Positions 8,622 to 18,757 of a stretch of 64,000 nucleotides of DNA are shown here, piece by piece. Source of the stretch: UBA8389 sp942493385 (GTDB lineage: Bacteria; Bacteroidota; Bacteroidia; Bacteroidales; UBA1402); NCBI GenBank assembly GCA_942493385.1, contig OW818699.1, forward strand, positions 620,001-684,000, read 5' to 3'. The translations under genes were made by a program, and so were the position numbers. The first letter of the stretch is position 1. Every line of letters begins with the position of its first letter. The notes under the pieces were generated by a model. The model ran no database searches. It had not been told where the DNA came from and was given only the letters and a program-made list of their open reading frames with translations.

Positions 8622-9836
8622 TTACTTGGTAATGATTTGGAGCGATAATGAAAGGCGTTCTGGTTTCATTTCGAATAATCTGTTTCGAGCGATATCGGTT
8701 ATTTGATTGTATCGGATGGCCAAACCAGTTTGAAAATGCTTGAATTCATATTGAAAGCCTAATCCACCGCACAAACCGTAAGCCCAACCTTCGAAAGTGA
8801 AGGCTTCGGTTTCCGGTTCGGTGGTGATAACGCCATTTTCGACGTTCTTACGAATGTAGCTGGTTTTACCTTGTAGCTGAAGATCTCCAAGGACTCCTGC
8901 TTGTAGATAAAATCGGTAGTTTCCCAATGGGTAGGTGTATTTGACCGTAACAGGCATCGTCAGGCTGATCCAATCCAGTTTCGTTTCAAAAATGGACTCC
9001 ATGAACTGTGTGGTATGAATCAAACCGTCATAGTGCACTTTCGTCAGGAATAGTTCTGGTTGAAAAGAAAATCGTTCGGATAACCGGGGGGAGGTAATTC
9101 CCAAAATAAAGCCGAGCGTCGGATTTGTTGAAGTATACTCTGGTTTTAGGTAGAAAAAAACTTGTTGAATATCGGTCTTGTGAAGAATGGATTTTTCCAT
9201 ACCCACCGAGACTCCCAATTCATATCTTGTCCAAGGTATGGTATTGTTGAATTCGACAAAATCAGTGTTTTTTAGCTTGTTGTACCGTATAACGATCTTG
9301 GACAAATCCTCGTCATTCAGAAAAAGACTTTCCACTATTTGAGGACTCTTTGGAAACAAATCATTGATTGTGTAAGAAAGCAATCCCTTCCATTTTTCTC
9401 GCACCAGATAGTTGACTTCTAATAAGTCTCGCTGCAAATAATTTTCCTCGCCTAATTTTTTCTCTATTTTTAAGCTTTCCAATTTAACCGGAACCTCCAA
9501 CCCCTTTTTTAGGTAATAAACAGATTGATGTTTATATAGATGTAAAAAACCATCGACCAGGACTTCCACAAATTCACCTTCTACGATTTCTGACCGAAAG
9601 CATTTGCCATTGATGTATCCGAAACCTTTAATTTGACTTGCGGAATAGTCATTCTCCACAGTGTCTTTTTTAAAGCGGCAAGAAAGATAATTCTGCTTGT
9701 TCGGCCGATTCTCGAGTTGACCAAAAAGGGTATCGTTTTGTAGTGAAAGAATAAAACCATTTTGAAAAGAAGTCTGTGAAATGCTATAAGCAACGAACAA
9801 CAGCATAAAGAGAAAAATGAAGCCAAATCTTTTCAT
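8622..9836 (-). CDS. Exported outer-membrane beta-barrel family protein, function unknown
   Basis: A 404-residue protein with a clear signal peptide (MKRFGFIFLFMLLFVAYSIS, cleavage near SQ-T). The first half has short alternating strands. The second half is a series of amphipathic beta-strands rich in Tyr, Phe and Gly, with the last segment ending in an aromatic-plus-short tail, as in PorT/OMP_b-brl-type barrels. No catalytic motif is visible. It converges on hydA with no spacer and is divergent from the histidine kinase across a 143-bp gap. Membership of the small 8-10-strand outer-membrane barrel class is inferred from composition, so the family name is tentative. Confidence 0.7.
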   Translation of the reverse strand: MKRFGFIFLFMLLFVAYSISQTSFQNGFILSLQNDTLFGQLENRPNKQNYLSCRFKKDTVENDYSASQIKGFGYINGKCFRSEIVEGEFVEVLVDGFLHLYKHQSVYYLKKGLEVPVKLESLKIEKKLGEENYLQRDLLEVNYLVREKWKGLLSYTINDLFPKSPQIVESLFLNDEDLSKIVIRYNKLKNTDFVEFNNTIPWTRYELGVSVGMEKSILHKTDIQQVFFYLKPEYTSTNPTLGFILGITSPRLSERFSFQPELFLTKVHYDGLIHTTQFMESIFETKLDWISLTMPVTVKYTYPLGNYRFYLQAGVLGDLQLQGKTSYIRKNVENGVITTEPETEAFTFEGWAYGLCGGLGFQYEFKHFQTGLAIRYNQITDIARNRLFEMKPERLSLSLQIITK

Positions 9837-9965
9837 TCAATTGTGTTTTATGGCGCGAATAATGATTGTTAATGCATCAATGTATTATTGAAGCTAAGAT
9901 ACTATTAATTTTATTAGAATTAGTTCGAATTTGTAAGAATCACGACATTTTTGGATTCTGTTGTG

Positions 9966-9973
9966 TATTTTTG
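9966..9973 (+). promoter_or_regulatory. Candidate -7 box TATTTTTG for the histidine kinase gene
   Basis: Matches the Bacteroidetes -7 consensus TAnnTTTG. It lies 6 bp before the ATG at 9980 and 18 bp before an ATG at 9992, so the transcript would have almost no leader. No -33 TTTG at the usual 19-21 bp spacing is present, so this is only a candidate. Confidence 0.3.
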
Positions 9974-9979
9974 TCTTAT

Positions 9980-11512
9980 ATGAAATACGTCATGCAAAAT
10001 CTATTTGAAAACGAAAACCTATCCCGGCAAGCTTTGGAAGTAAGTAAAGAAGGTTTCAAATCTTATTTTGAAAACGGTCCGGTAGCCATGTGCGTCAACT
10101 CTCCCGAGAATAAATGGATGGAAATCAATCAGGAATTTTGTCGATTGATGGGTTACGAAAAAGAGGAATTACTATCGATGGATTGGTCAAAAATTACACA
10201 TCCCGATGATATTCAGTCCAACAAGGAGCTGGTCTTAAAAGTGAAGAATGGGGAACTAGACCACTTTAAGTTGGATAAACGGTATATCCGAAAAGATGGA
10301 AGAATTATTTATGCGACACTATCATTGGTGGCTGCAAGGAATCCAGATGGATCCATAAACCATATGATTGCCTCGTTCATTGATAACACCGAACATCATC
10401 AAGCTGTTGAGGACCTTATTCTTGAACAACACAACCTAAGATCGTTGGTCAATGTCTCGCCTGATGGAATAGTGGTAACAGATGTTTCTGGTCACCTAGA
10501 GTTCGTTTCCAATAAGATTTATCAGATTTTAGGTATTCCAGAATCGAACAATCTTATTGGCAATTTGATCTTCGATTGGATTGAACCTGAAGATTTGTCT
10601 TTCGCAAAACAGAGTTTTCAAAATGTATTGAATAATGATATCCAAGCGCCCTCACAAACGTACAAGTGCAGGAGGTATGACGGAAGCACTTTCTGGGGCG
10701 AATCCTCTTCAACCCTTTTGGAGGATAAGAATGGTGCGATTAGGGGTTTGATGATCGTATTTAGGGATATTACGAAACGAAAACAAGCTGAGGAAGAAAT
10801 GATTCTTGCAAAGAACAGGGCAGAGGAAAGCGATCGACTGAAGTCGGCATTTCTCCAAAACATTTCTCATGAAATTAGAACACCCATGAACAGCATCATC
10901 GGGTTTTTGGAAATATTGGAGGACCCTGGTTTTTCTAGAAATGAAAAGAAAATGTACGCCAACATTGTCAATAAAAATGGACAGCGTTTGTTGAATACCA
11001 TTCATGACATCATCGAAATTTCGAAAATAATGACCTCCAATATTGAACTAAATCCTACTAGGGTTGAAATCAATTCATTTATTTTAGAGCGTTTCTACAA
11101 TTTCAAACCTTTTATCGAAGAAAAAGGACTGGTGTTCACTTTAAATTGCAAAATACCCGTTGATACAACTCTAATGATCGACGAAGCGAAATTGGATGCG
11201 GTCCTAAGCAAGATTTTGGATAATGCCAATAAATTTACCACTGAAGGTTCCATTGATTTAAGTGTTCATTTAGAAGGTGATTCGTTCGTTTTCGTAGTGA
11301 AAGATACTGGTGTTGGGATTGAACCAAAAAAACTTTCAGCCGTTTTTCAACCATTTTACCAGGCCGACCACGATTTTAACAGAAAGCACGAAGGTGCCGG
11401 CCTTGGTCTATCCATTTCAAAAGCCTATGTAGAAATGCTTGGTGGAAAAATTTGGATTGAATCCTCTGAGGATACAGGAACGACGGTCTCATTTACCATT
11501 CCATCTGCGTAA
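9980..11512 (+). CDS. PAS-domain sensor histidine kinase
   Basis: Soluble sensor kinase of 510 residues. Two PAS domains (about 30-145 and 155-275; motif GYEKEELL in the first) precede a coiled linker KRKQAEEEMILAKNRAEESDR. Next come a HisKA domain with phospho-acceptor His in ISHEIRTPMN, and an HATPase_c domain with N box ILDNANKF, G1 DTGVGIE and G2 GAGLGLSIS. There is no transmembrane segment and no receiver domain. The frame is open upstream to an ATG at 9866, but those 38 residues look non-coding and would overlap the promoter region, so the start is placed at 9980 (9992 also possible). The gene after it (27 bp away) is a propeller-AraC regulator. A cognate response regulator is not adjacent. 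Confidence 0.88.
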   Translation: MKYVMQNLFENENLSRQALEVSKEGFKSYFENGPVAMCVNSPENKWMEINQEFCRLMGYEKEELLSMDWSKITHPDDIQSNKELVLKVKNGELDHFKLDKRYIRKDGRIIYATLSLVAARNPDGSINHMIASFIDNTEHHQAVEDLILEQHNLRSLVNVSPDGIVVTDVSGHLEFVSNKIYQILGIPESNNLIGNLIFDWIEPEDLSFAKQSFQNVLNNDIQAPSQTYKCRRYDGSTFWGESSSTLLEDKNGAIRGLMIVFRDITKRKQAEEEMILAKNRAEESDRLKSAFLQNISHEIRTPMNSIIGFLEILEDPGFSRNEKKMYANIVNKNGQRLLNTIHDIIEISKIMTSNIELNPTRVEINSFILERFYNFKPFIEEKGLVFTLNCKIPVDTTLMIDEAKLDAVLSKILDNANKFTTEGSIDLSVHLEGDSFVFVVKDTGVGIEPKKLSAVFQPFYQADHDFNRKHEGAGLGLSISKAYVEMLGGKIWIESSEDTGTTVSFTIPSA

Positions 11513-11539
11513 AACGGACGCTAACAGAATTTTCAAAAG

Positions 11540-14290
11540 ATGCGTTTAATCTTCAAGACTCTGATTGCCTCGCTCTTGACATGCTTCTTTAATGTCAATG
11601 CACAGTCATTCAATGTCCATAATCTGGATATTGAAACCGGTCTTAGCAACAACTACATCAGAACCATCTTTAAAGATTCACAGGGATTGATGTGGTATGG
11701 TACCGATACAGGGTTGGACAGCTACGATGGGTTACAACTAGTCAATTATGCCAAAAGGTTCAAAACACCTTTGAAAGGTGCCGTACAATCCATTACTGAA
11801 CTTCAGGAAGGAGTACTGCTTATAGGAACTTCCTGGGGTGCGTTCCGCTATACTGTCTCTAAAAATGAAGTGACACCAATCGACTTTGGCAGCCCATCGA
11901 TTGATGTGCGTTTCGTCTTAACGCCTTCAAAAGGGGCCATTTATTTGGCATCGGACAAGGGTTTGCATAGCTTGGAAAGGAAAACACTGAAAACCACGCT
12001 GATACCATTGTCGGGTTATTCGAATGTTTCACTTAATTGTCTTCTAGAAGATCAAGTAGAGCATCTATGGGCTGCAGGTGATGATGGTCTTTACAAGATT
12101 AAGCCAAAAATGGAGGTGGCACTTCGACAATCGCCTAAGAATATCAGGGTAATCAAGTCCATCGAAAAGACCATCTATTTGGGAACGCTGCATGGCTTAT
12201 ATGCTTACAATCGCGAGAATGAACGTATTGCACCTGTTAAGGGACTCGAAGATGTTTCCATCTTGTCACTGACAATCGACCCTTCGGACAATCTGATTGT
12301 TGGTACGGATAATGCTGGAATTCACATTCTCAATACGAAAACACGATCACTATCAACGTACAATCAATCCGAATTATTCACTTCCAACACCATCAGTGCA
12401 CTTTACAGCGATTTTTCAAGAATACTTTGGATAGGCACCTTTAATGGCGGTGTATATTATCAGAATCTATCTGAAAACCAAAAATTCAAAACGATTGAAT
12501 TTGAAAGCAGTGCGAATGCGAATATCCGATCTTTGTATATCAGTCCGGAAGGAGAAAAGTACATCGGCACCAGAAATGGAACCCTGATGTGTTTGGATTC
12601 AACTAACAAATTGAAAGCAAAGACAGCTGGTAATCTGTTCCGATCCAACATTTTGACGACCATCTATCCGTATCCTGGCAAACCCGATTTGTTGCTTATA
12701 GGAACTTTTGGTGGAGGGATCTCTGTTTTCAACAAAAAAACTTGGACATGCAGTTCTTTCTCTGCAGAAAGCGTATTTCAAGCGGGAACAGCCTACAAAA
12801 TTTGCACGGATACACAACAGCAGCTTTGGATAGCGACTTTAAATGGGGTCTATAGGTATAACCCTAAGAGCCAATTATTTACATATTTTGATTTAACTCA
12901 AGTAACTGGAAGTAACGAAGTTTTCACGTTGCATTCCGATGACAAGGACAGAATTTGGATTGGAACTAAGACTGGTGTATGTTACTATTCACTCTCTAGG
13001 AAGGTATTCATTCAGCCAGCGTCTTGCAAAGCATATCGTTATCAGTGTACCGCAGCATTTGTCGATTCCAAAGGGAACAGTTGGTTCTGTTTCAACAAGG
13101 GTGGTGTCCTAAAATTGGACAAAAATTTGATTGAAAAACGATGGCTGACCAAAGAAATTGCTTTACCCGAGAATGCTCCATCCTCCCTTTTGGAAGATCG
13201 GTCGGGTACTATTTGGATAGGTTCGTCCAAGGGGCTTTTTAGGGTCAATGTAAACAACGAAGTGCATGGATATGGTCGGGAAGACGGATTGACTGGCATT
13301 AGTTTCTGTCCGGAATTGGCTGCATTGGACCAAAATGGACGTTTATGGTGGAGCAACGAAAAAGGTTTGGTTACTTTCTTAAACAACACTAGCAATCTTA
13401 CTAATCAGACACCGCTTCTCAAATTTACCGATTTGTACATCAATGGGAAAAGGTTCGATGCAGATACGCTTAGATTGGTCACCAAAAATTCAAAGTCGCT
13501 TTACACCGTTTTAATTAAAGGCAAAACGAACAATAATCTGGAGTTCAGGGTGGTCGCATTGAATTACCAGAACGCTCTCAATAATAGGTATTCCTTTTTT
13601 TTGGTAGGGCATGATGACCAATGGAGCAAGCCAGGCAGCGATCCGTTGGTGGCTTATGCTGAATTGAAACCTGGATCGTACAAGCTAATGGTGAAAGCGT
13701 CGAACAACGATGGATTATGGACCAATGAGCCGTTCGAGATTCGACTTTTACTTACTCCCTATTTTTATGAGACGGTGTGGTTTGCCCTGCTTCTTTGGCT
13801 AATCGCAGGTGTTGTGATTCTCTATTTCACACGAAAATACATCCAACGGGTAAGATCTAAAATTGTCGATCAATTGGGTGATTTTAAAAGAAAGACCACA
13901 TCTGTCCCACTTAAGATCGACGAGCAAAAAAAAATGGAAATCAAGGAGAAACTTTTTGCATTTATGCTCGATGAAAAGCCTTATTTGAACTGTGATTTGC
14001 GAATATCGGATGTTGCTAATTCGCTTGGTTTCTCCATACATGAAATCTCACAGGTCTTGAATGTGGAAATGAATCATAATTTTTCAGATTTCATCAATTC
14101 GTATCGGGTTGAAGAGGTCAAAAGGAGAATTCAAAAAGGGGAAACGCAAAAGTATACGTTGACCGCCATAGCCATGCAATGCGGTTTCAATTCGAAATCA
14201 TCGTTCCAAAGAGCGTTTAAGAAAGCGACAAACTTGACTCCCTCTGAGTTTTTGAAAGATCAGGGTAAGAACTCCACTCCCGAAACGTAA
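11540..14290 (+). CDS. Membrane-spanning two-component-type propeller sensor fused directly to an AraC-family HTH
   Basis: A 916-residue regulator. A signal peptide is followed by periplasmic Reg_prop beta-propeller repeats. Recurrent motifs such as LWIGTFNGGVY, LWIATLNGVYRYN, IWIGTKTGVCYY and IWIGSSKGLFRV are visible between about 50 and 600. Next come a Y_Y_Y-type immunoglobulin domain (about 670-745), one transmembrane helix (about 750-772, VWFALLLWLIAGVVILYF) and a cytoplasmic AraC helix-turn-helix (about 810-905, with the AraC signature ending in SSFQRAFKKATNLTPSEF). This is the outline of a Bacteroidetes hybrid two-component system without its histidine kinase and receiver domains. It would sense a ligand outside and bind DNA directly. 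It converges on the GH28-like gene with a 31-bp overlap, which suggests control of pectin or glycan genes. Confidence 0.9.
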   Translation: MRLIFKTLIASLLTCFFNVNAQSFNVHNLDIETGLSNNYIRTIFKDSQGLMWYGTDTGLDSYDGLQLVNYAKRFKTPLKGAVQSITELQEGVLLIGTSWGAFRYTVSKNEVTPIDFGSPSIDVRFVLTPSKGAIYLASDKGLHSLERKTLKTTLIPLSGYSNVSLNCLLEDQVEHLWAAGDDGLYKIKPKMEVALRQSPKNIRVIKSIEKTIYLGTLHGLYAYNRENERIAPVKGLEDVSILSLTIDPSDNLIVGTDNAGIHILNTKTRSLSTYNQSELFTSNTISALYSDFSRILWIGTFNGGVYYQNLSENQKFKTIEFESSANANIRSLYISPEGEKYIGTRNGTLMCLDSTNKLKAKTAGNLFRSNILTTIYPYPGKPDLLLIGTFGGGISVFNKKTWTCSSFSAESVFQAGTAYKICTDTQQQLWIATLNGVYRYNPKSQLFTYFDLTQVTGSNEVFTLHSDDKDRIWIGTKTGVCYYSLSRKVFIQPASCKAYRYQCTAAFVDSKGNSWFCFNKGGVLKLDKNLIEKRWLTKEIALPENAPSSLLEDRSGTIWIGSSKGLFRVNVNNEVHGYGREDGLTGISFCPELAALDQNGRLWWSNEKGLVTFLNNTSNLTNQTPLLKFTDLYINGKRFDADTLRLVTKNSKSLYTVLIKGKTNNNLEFRVVALNYQNALNNRYSFFLVGHDDQWSKPGSDPLVAYAELKPGSYKLMVKASNNDGLWTNEPFEIRLLLTPYFYETVWFALLLWLIAGVVILYFTRKYIQRVRSKIVDQLGDFKRKTTSVPLKIDEQKKMEIKEKLFAFMLDEKPYLNCDLRISDVANSLGFSIHEISQVLNVEMNHNFSDFINSYRVEEVKRRIQKGETQKYTLTAIAMQCGFNSKSSFQRAFKKATNLTPSEFLKDQGKNSTPET

Positions 14291-15666
14291 AGACCTTCGT
14301 AAATTCGGGCAAAATCCGAATATTTCATGTATCCTGGCTTTTTCAGTTTGCTGGAAAACGTAGTTCCATTGATGGTCAGACCATCGAAAACAATGTTTTT
14401 AATGGCGCGTTCCTCTGAATAACCTTCTAAGATGGAGATGTTTGCATTCTTTCCGTTGTAGGTGATATTTTTGAAGTATACATTTTCAATTCCGCGACCA
14501 GGCGCCAGTGCGTATTTCTTATTGAAGGTCACCCTTAGGTTGAACAGCTGACCTTGCTGAAAATCCTCGACTCTGATGTCTTCAAATCGAATGTCTCGAG
14601 CCAGGTTTTCATCCGAAACATTAATGGTCATGCAACCTTGATAATTCAACTGCGGCTCATCGTGATTCAGGATGTCAATGTTTCTGAACGTCAGGTTTTC
14701 AAGAACTTCTGATTTTCCTGGTTCGGGATTCCCGTGTGTGCCCATCATGATGGGATGGGCTACGTCCGCCCAAAGTGTGGAGTTCTGAACGGTCACATTC
14801 CGGCAATCCCCGTAAAAGGTCCAGCGATGTCCATATAAGGCGATGCAATCATCCGATGTGCGCAGGAAAACACTGTCAACCAAAACGTCAGAACAACTCA
14901 TCAGGTCGATGCCGTCGGCCCAACCTTTGGCACTGAATGATCGTATGCCGTGGATGGAAAGATGGTTGGATTGCCCGCCGTAAATGGTGTAATGGGTTGG
15001 ATTGACAAAGATCAGATCATTGACGATTATGTTCGATGAATACGTGATTTCCACACCCCGATAGCCATTCAAAAGGATTCCTCTACCATGAATTTTCACG
15101 TCGTGGACCTTGTCGCAAATCACCTTTGCTTTGAGGACGGAGCCTCCTGCCAGATACAGATTTTTCCCGCTTTCCATCCTCAACGTATCCAGATTATGAA
15201 ACCCTGGACCTAGATAAACCACGTTCGGATCGTTGGGGTCAGGTCGATCGGTCTCCAAATTGTTGGTTAATAGATGAAGGTTGTGAAAAATATCGCCATT
15301 GACTTCCACCGATAAGTTTGATGGTTTTGATAAAACGAAATGGATGGTATTACCCTTAATTTTAAAGGGGATGTTATAGGAGAGCGGACGAATTTGTGCT
15401 GACTTGATCTTTTCGCGATTGTAAGTGACCGCTACTTCCACCTTGCCTTCGAAGTCGAAGTTGACCATGGAAGATTTCTGGACTTTATGGGAATCGACCA
15501 ACACTTCATATTCAATTAGGTCCATCCATTGACTACCTGAAGTACGGACTTTAACGGAGTAATCCTTGTTGAGTGGAATTTCGGACGGTGAGGTGTAAGA
15601 GACGATTTTTTCGGCATGCAACGTCAGCGCAGTCAGACAAAGGAAGAGTAAGAAGTGCTTTTTCAT
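14260..15666 (-). CDS. Secreted right-handed beta-helix glycosidase, GH28/GH49-like (polygalacturonase-type)
   Basis: A 468-residue exported enzyme (signal peptide MKKHFLLFLCLTALTLHA). An N-terminal beta-sandwich (about 20-130) precedes a parallel beta-helix. Catalytic-type motifs resemble GH28: WADGIDL for NTDG, SDDCIAL for the paired aspartates, and GTHGNPE in place of GHG. The N-terminal sandwich recalls GH49-type enzymes of the same clan (GH-N), so the family is not fixed. Its start overlaps the end of the upstream lyase by 4 bp (ATGA type), so both are in one operon. Its 3' end overlaps the converging regulator gene by 31 bp. Substrate is probably a galacturonan or related uronide (inference from neighbours). 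Confidence 0.82.
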   Translation of the reverse strand: MKKHFLLFLCLTALTLHAEKIVSYTSPSEIPLNKDYSVKVRTSGSQWMDLIEYEVLVDSHKVQKSSMVNFDFEGKVEVAVTYNREKIKSAQIRPLSYNIPFKIKGNTIHFVLSKPSNLSVEVNGDIFHNLHLLTNNLETDRPDPNDPNVVYLGPGFHNLDTLRMESGKNLYLAGGSVLKAKVICDKVHDVKIHGRGILLNGYRGVEITYSSNIIVNDLIFVNPTHYTIYGGQSNHLSIHGIRSFSAKGWADGIDLMSCSDVLVDSVFLRTSDDCIALYGHRWTFYGDCRNVTVQNSTLWADVAHPIMMGTHGNPEPGKSEVLENLTFRNIDILNHDEPQLNYQGCMTINVSDENLARDIRFEDIRVEDFQQGQLFNLRVTFNKKYALAPGRGIENVYFKNITYNGKNANISILEGYSEERAIKNIVFDGLTINGTTFSSKLKKPGYMKYSDFARIYEGLYVSGVEFLP

Positions 15667-18629
15667 TTTTTAATCAGAATGCTCTGTTGGACGACATGGT
15701 TTTGTTGCTTGGTTTTGACAAGGAAGTATCCAGGTGGCAGGTGGGAAATATCCATAGTTTGATTGGAATGTGACAATGCTTTTTCAAGGATTTTATGGCC
15801 TAAGGTCGTGTATATGGATAGCGTTGTACCTGCTGCGTTTACGAATTGGATTTCGTTGCCGGCAGGGTTCGGAAAGAACAAAGTAGGGTTTGATTGCACG
15901 TGTTCAAGAGCCGTTTGCGTGATCAAAGCATTGATTTCAGCCGAAGTCAGAGCGTAATTGTAGAAACGGACTTCATCCATCTTGCCAGAAAAATAGGGAT
16001 CGGATGTAAAGAGCGACTTGCCCAGAAAATTATTGGAAACAACGGTACCTAGGTTGTAGGGGCGTAAGGTCACAGTGGTGCTTTTCCCTATTACGACGCC
16101 ATTTTGGTAAATGGTCAGAACGTTGTTGGACAAGGTTACTGTCAAATGACTCCAAACGCCAAGTGTCAAAAGTTTTGATGTCGTAACTACTTGAGATGCA
16201 GCGCTCGTCTTAATCTCGAAAGTTACCCCTGAGCCGTTTGAAACAGTCATCATCATGTAATTGTTCGTATCTTGGCCGAAGTCAAAAATTCGTGCCCAAG
16301 TGGTGTTTGCAGTTGGATTAATCCACATCGAGATGCTGAATTCACTGAGTTTCTGGATGAACGTGGTGGGCATTCTCACATAATCGTCAACGCCATCAAA
16401 GTTTAAGGCATTGCCGACTTTGCCGGCGACGATGGTAGGACTTCCCGTCAGTGAGGACCATAATAGATTCCCGCTTGAGTCGGGCGTAAGAACGCCTGCT
16501 TTCGGCTCATCGAATTTATACCAAGGTGTTTTTGTAGAAAGGGCATTGACAGTGATGCCAATGGTGTCGGATGTTTGCGTGGCGCCACTTTTGTCGTATC
16601 CTTTTAGATAAAGTAGGTAATTGCCTTCTTTCAAATTCGAAAGTGTTTGATTGATTGAAGCAGTTTTGCTTGTTGCGACCAAACTGTCATTCAGGAAAAT
16701 TTCCGTTCTGTCCATAGTGCCATCCAAGTCATAAGCAGATCCTGTTACTACGACATTGGCTGGTGTGACATACGAAGTACCAGTCTTTTGGGGGGAACTC
16801 ATGTTTACAATAGGACCAATATTCCCTTGCGTGATTCGAACCTTGTCAAAAATTACATTGCAAACACTGTCTGTGTTGTTGCTGGATACTGCTAATCCAA
16901 CATAAGCCAAACGATTTAATTTCAGAATTCTGCTGCCAATTTTCGACCAGTTTATTCCATCTGAAGATAGGGCCGTTTGAATGGTGTCACCAGCTCGGTT
17001 CAATTGCATCCAACAGGGAAAATGGATGAGGGTATTGGCCACGGAACTTACAGCGTTTTTTCCAACACTGTCGCGGGTACTGAAAACAACTCCCTGTGAA
17101 GGGACTGTTCCAATAAAAACATAGGCTGAATTCTGTTCCAGATTATTCCTGATCATCAAACCGGACTGCGCAAGAATATTGGCTTCAGCCACACTAGAAA
17201 TCCGTGCGACGATGCTGCCGTTGTCCACCAATTTCTGAAAGGCAAACTGAAACTGATCTTCTGAACCCTTGATCCCTGTGCCTGAACCCTTGACCGTTAA
17301 GGTGCTGTCTTTAACGAATGTGCCGCCATAAACAGGAAGTTTGGAAATGGAACGCGTATTGATGTCCATGTTGGACCATGGCAGTATCAAACTGCCCGAG
17401 TCGGTTCGGAAGGTTAAGGCTCCCAAACCTGGAGTGTCGTAGGTGTCCGCATGGATATTGACACTTGGAGCGATGGTAGAGGGTTGTTGCTGAAGAATCT
17501 CATAGACGCTTTTTACTTTATCACCTTGACCAAGCCTACGAGCATAATGGTTGTAAACCATTTCCCAACAGGAACCGTATTTGCCGCGTACGGAGGAACT
17601 AAGAACCGGCTCCGTGTACCAAGTACAGGTGGAACCCATTTGCCTGGAGTAGCTGGTGTATGGCAGGTCGTTGTATTTTCCAACCGAGGTACCTGCGGTG
17701 TCGGTCATCATGATGTTGTATCGAGCCACGTATTCAGCCCCCTTCCGAAACCTGCTGTCGCTGAAACCGTAAAGGTCTGTACCCTGATTCCAGGCGATTT
17801 CACAGAACAGGCCATAAAGCGCCAATCCGCCTGTTGCATGTCCTTGGTCACGTCCGCTTTCTTCCCATTGACCCCAAATCGGTGAATGAACAAAGTTGAT
17901 GGCCCTGTAAATATTGCCCGTTCCATCGCCGTTTTTGCAGTAATTGAGTACTTTGTCATAGCCTTCTTTGTAGTCGCAAAAAATGGAGATGGCCATCATG
18001 GCGTTCATGTTGCAAATGTCCCAATTCACCCGATAATTGGTGGCGCAAGCATCGTTGTGAGGCGCTCCCCAATTGTTGCCGATTAGGAAGCGTTCATTCA
18101 TGGGGAAATAGAATACGTTGAGCAAATAATTTTTAAAGCGCTCAACGTCAAAGCCTGGGTATCCGCGCATCATTTCTGCTGCGTTGGCCAATTGATAACC
18201 ATCCAAACCGGATGCGAGGTAACGGTCTGCATTGCCTGAAACGGCTTTGTTGATGGCCGACCAAGAATTCAATAGTTCGACTGCTTTGCCACCATGAGTA
18301 AGGTCTCCGCTGATTTTGTAGATCAAAGCATGTTGGTACATGGAGGCCACATCCCTATACAACTTGACGATGTTGTCTCCCGTGCCGCCTCGTATCACCG
18401 TTGCGGTGGCATGGGAGGTCCAACTGAGCTGGGCCTCAGGGCTGGCCAACATGTTGTTCCAAGCTGAAAACCATGGCTCAGCCTTCTCCGCTATTTTTTG
18501 ACGCATCCGCGCAAAATCCGATTCACGGTTGAATATGCCAGGGTGAACGAAATCCTGAGCAAACGTTGGACTAATTGATAGAGCTTGGAAACAAATCAGT
18601 AAGTAAAGTGCGAAACGTTTGAATTTCAT
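15663..18629 (-). CDS. T9SS-secreted alginate-lyase-fold polysaccharide lyase with LamG domain
   Basis: A 988-residue multi-domain secreted enzyme. Signal peptide (to about residue 24); alpha/alpha-barrel alginate_lyase-type domain (about 28-400) with conserved stretches such as NNWGAPHND and EESGRDQGHATGG; a beta-sandwich region (about 420-610); a Big/Ig-like domain (about 615-700); a LamG/concanavalin-like domain (about 705-900); and a C-terminal T9SS sorting domain starting FFPNPAGNEI and ending in basic IKK. The catalytic fold resembles PL5/PL38-type uronide lyases, so a glucuronan, alginate or related substrate is possible. It is first in a two-gene unit with the GH28-like enzyme (4-bp overlap). 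Confidence 0.82.
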   Translation of the reverse strand: MKFKRFALYLLICFQALSISPTFAQDFVHPGIFNRESDFARMRQKIAEKAEPWFSAWNNMLASPEAQLSWTSHATATVIRGGTGDNIVKLYRDVASMYQHALIYKISGDLTHGGKAVELLNSWSAINKAVSGNADRYLASGLDGYQLANAAEMMRGYPGFDVERFKNYLLNVFYFPMNERFLIGNNWGAPHNDACATNYRVNWDICNMNAMMAISIFCDYKEGYDKVLNYCKNGDGTGNIYRAINFVHSPIWGQWEESGRDQGHATGGLALYGLFCEIAWNQGTDLYGFSDSRFRKGAEYVARYNIMMTDTAGTSVGKYNDLPYTSYSRQMGSTCTWYTEPVLSSSVRGKYGSCWEMVYNHYARRLGQGDKVKSVYEILQQQPSTIAPSVNIHADTYDTPGLGALTFRTDSGSLILPWSNMDINTRSISKLPVYGGTFVKDSTLTVKGSGTGIKGSEDQFQFAFQKLVDNGSIVARISSVAEANILAQSGLMIRNNLEQNSAYVFIGTVPSQGVVFSTRDSVGKNAVSSVANTLIHFPCWMQLNRAGDTIQTALSSDGINWSKIGSRILKLNRLAYVGLAVSSNNTDSVCNVIFDKVRITQGNIGPIVNMSSPQKTGTSYVTPANVVVTGSAYDLDGTMDRTEIFLNDSLVATSKTASINQTLSNLKEGNYLLYLKGYDKSGATQTSDTIGITVNALSTKTPWYKFDEPKAGVLTPDSSGNLLWSSLTGSPTIVAGKVGNALNFDGVDDYVRMPTTFIQKLSEFSISMWINPTANTTWARIFDFGQDTNNYMMMTVSNGSGVTFEIKTSAASQVVTTSKLLTLGVWSHLTVTLSNNVLTIYQNGVVIGKSTTVTLRPYNLGTVVSNNFLGKSLFTSDPYFSGKMDEVRFYNYALTSAEINALITQTALEHVQSNPTLFFPNPAGNEIQFVNAAGTTLSIYTTLGHKILEKALSHSNQTMDISHLPPGYFLVKTKQQNHVVQQSILIKK

Positions 18630-18757
18630 TATTTGAACTTTTACACGGGTCAGATTTAACTTTCGGTCAATAACTCAGATGCAAATAAACGTCCTTATTT
18701 GCTTTTGCCTATTAAATCGTTGGGTGAAAAGGTCTCAAATTATAAAATGGCTCCAGA

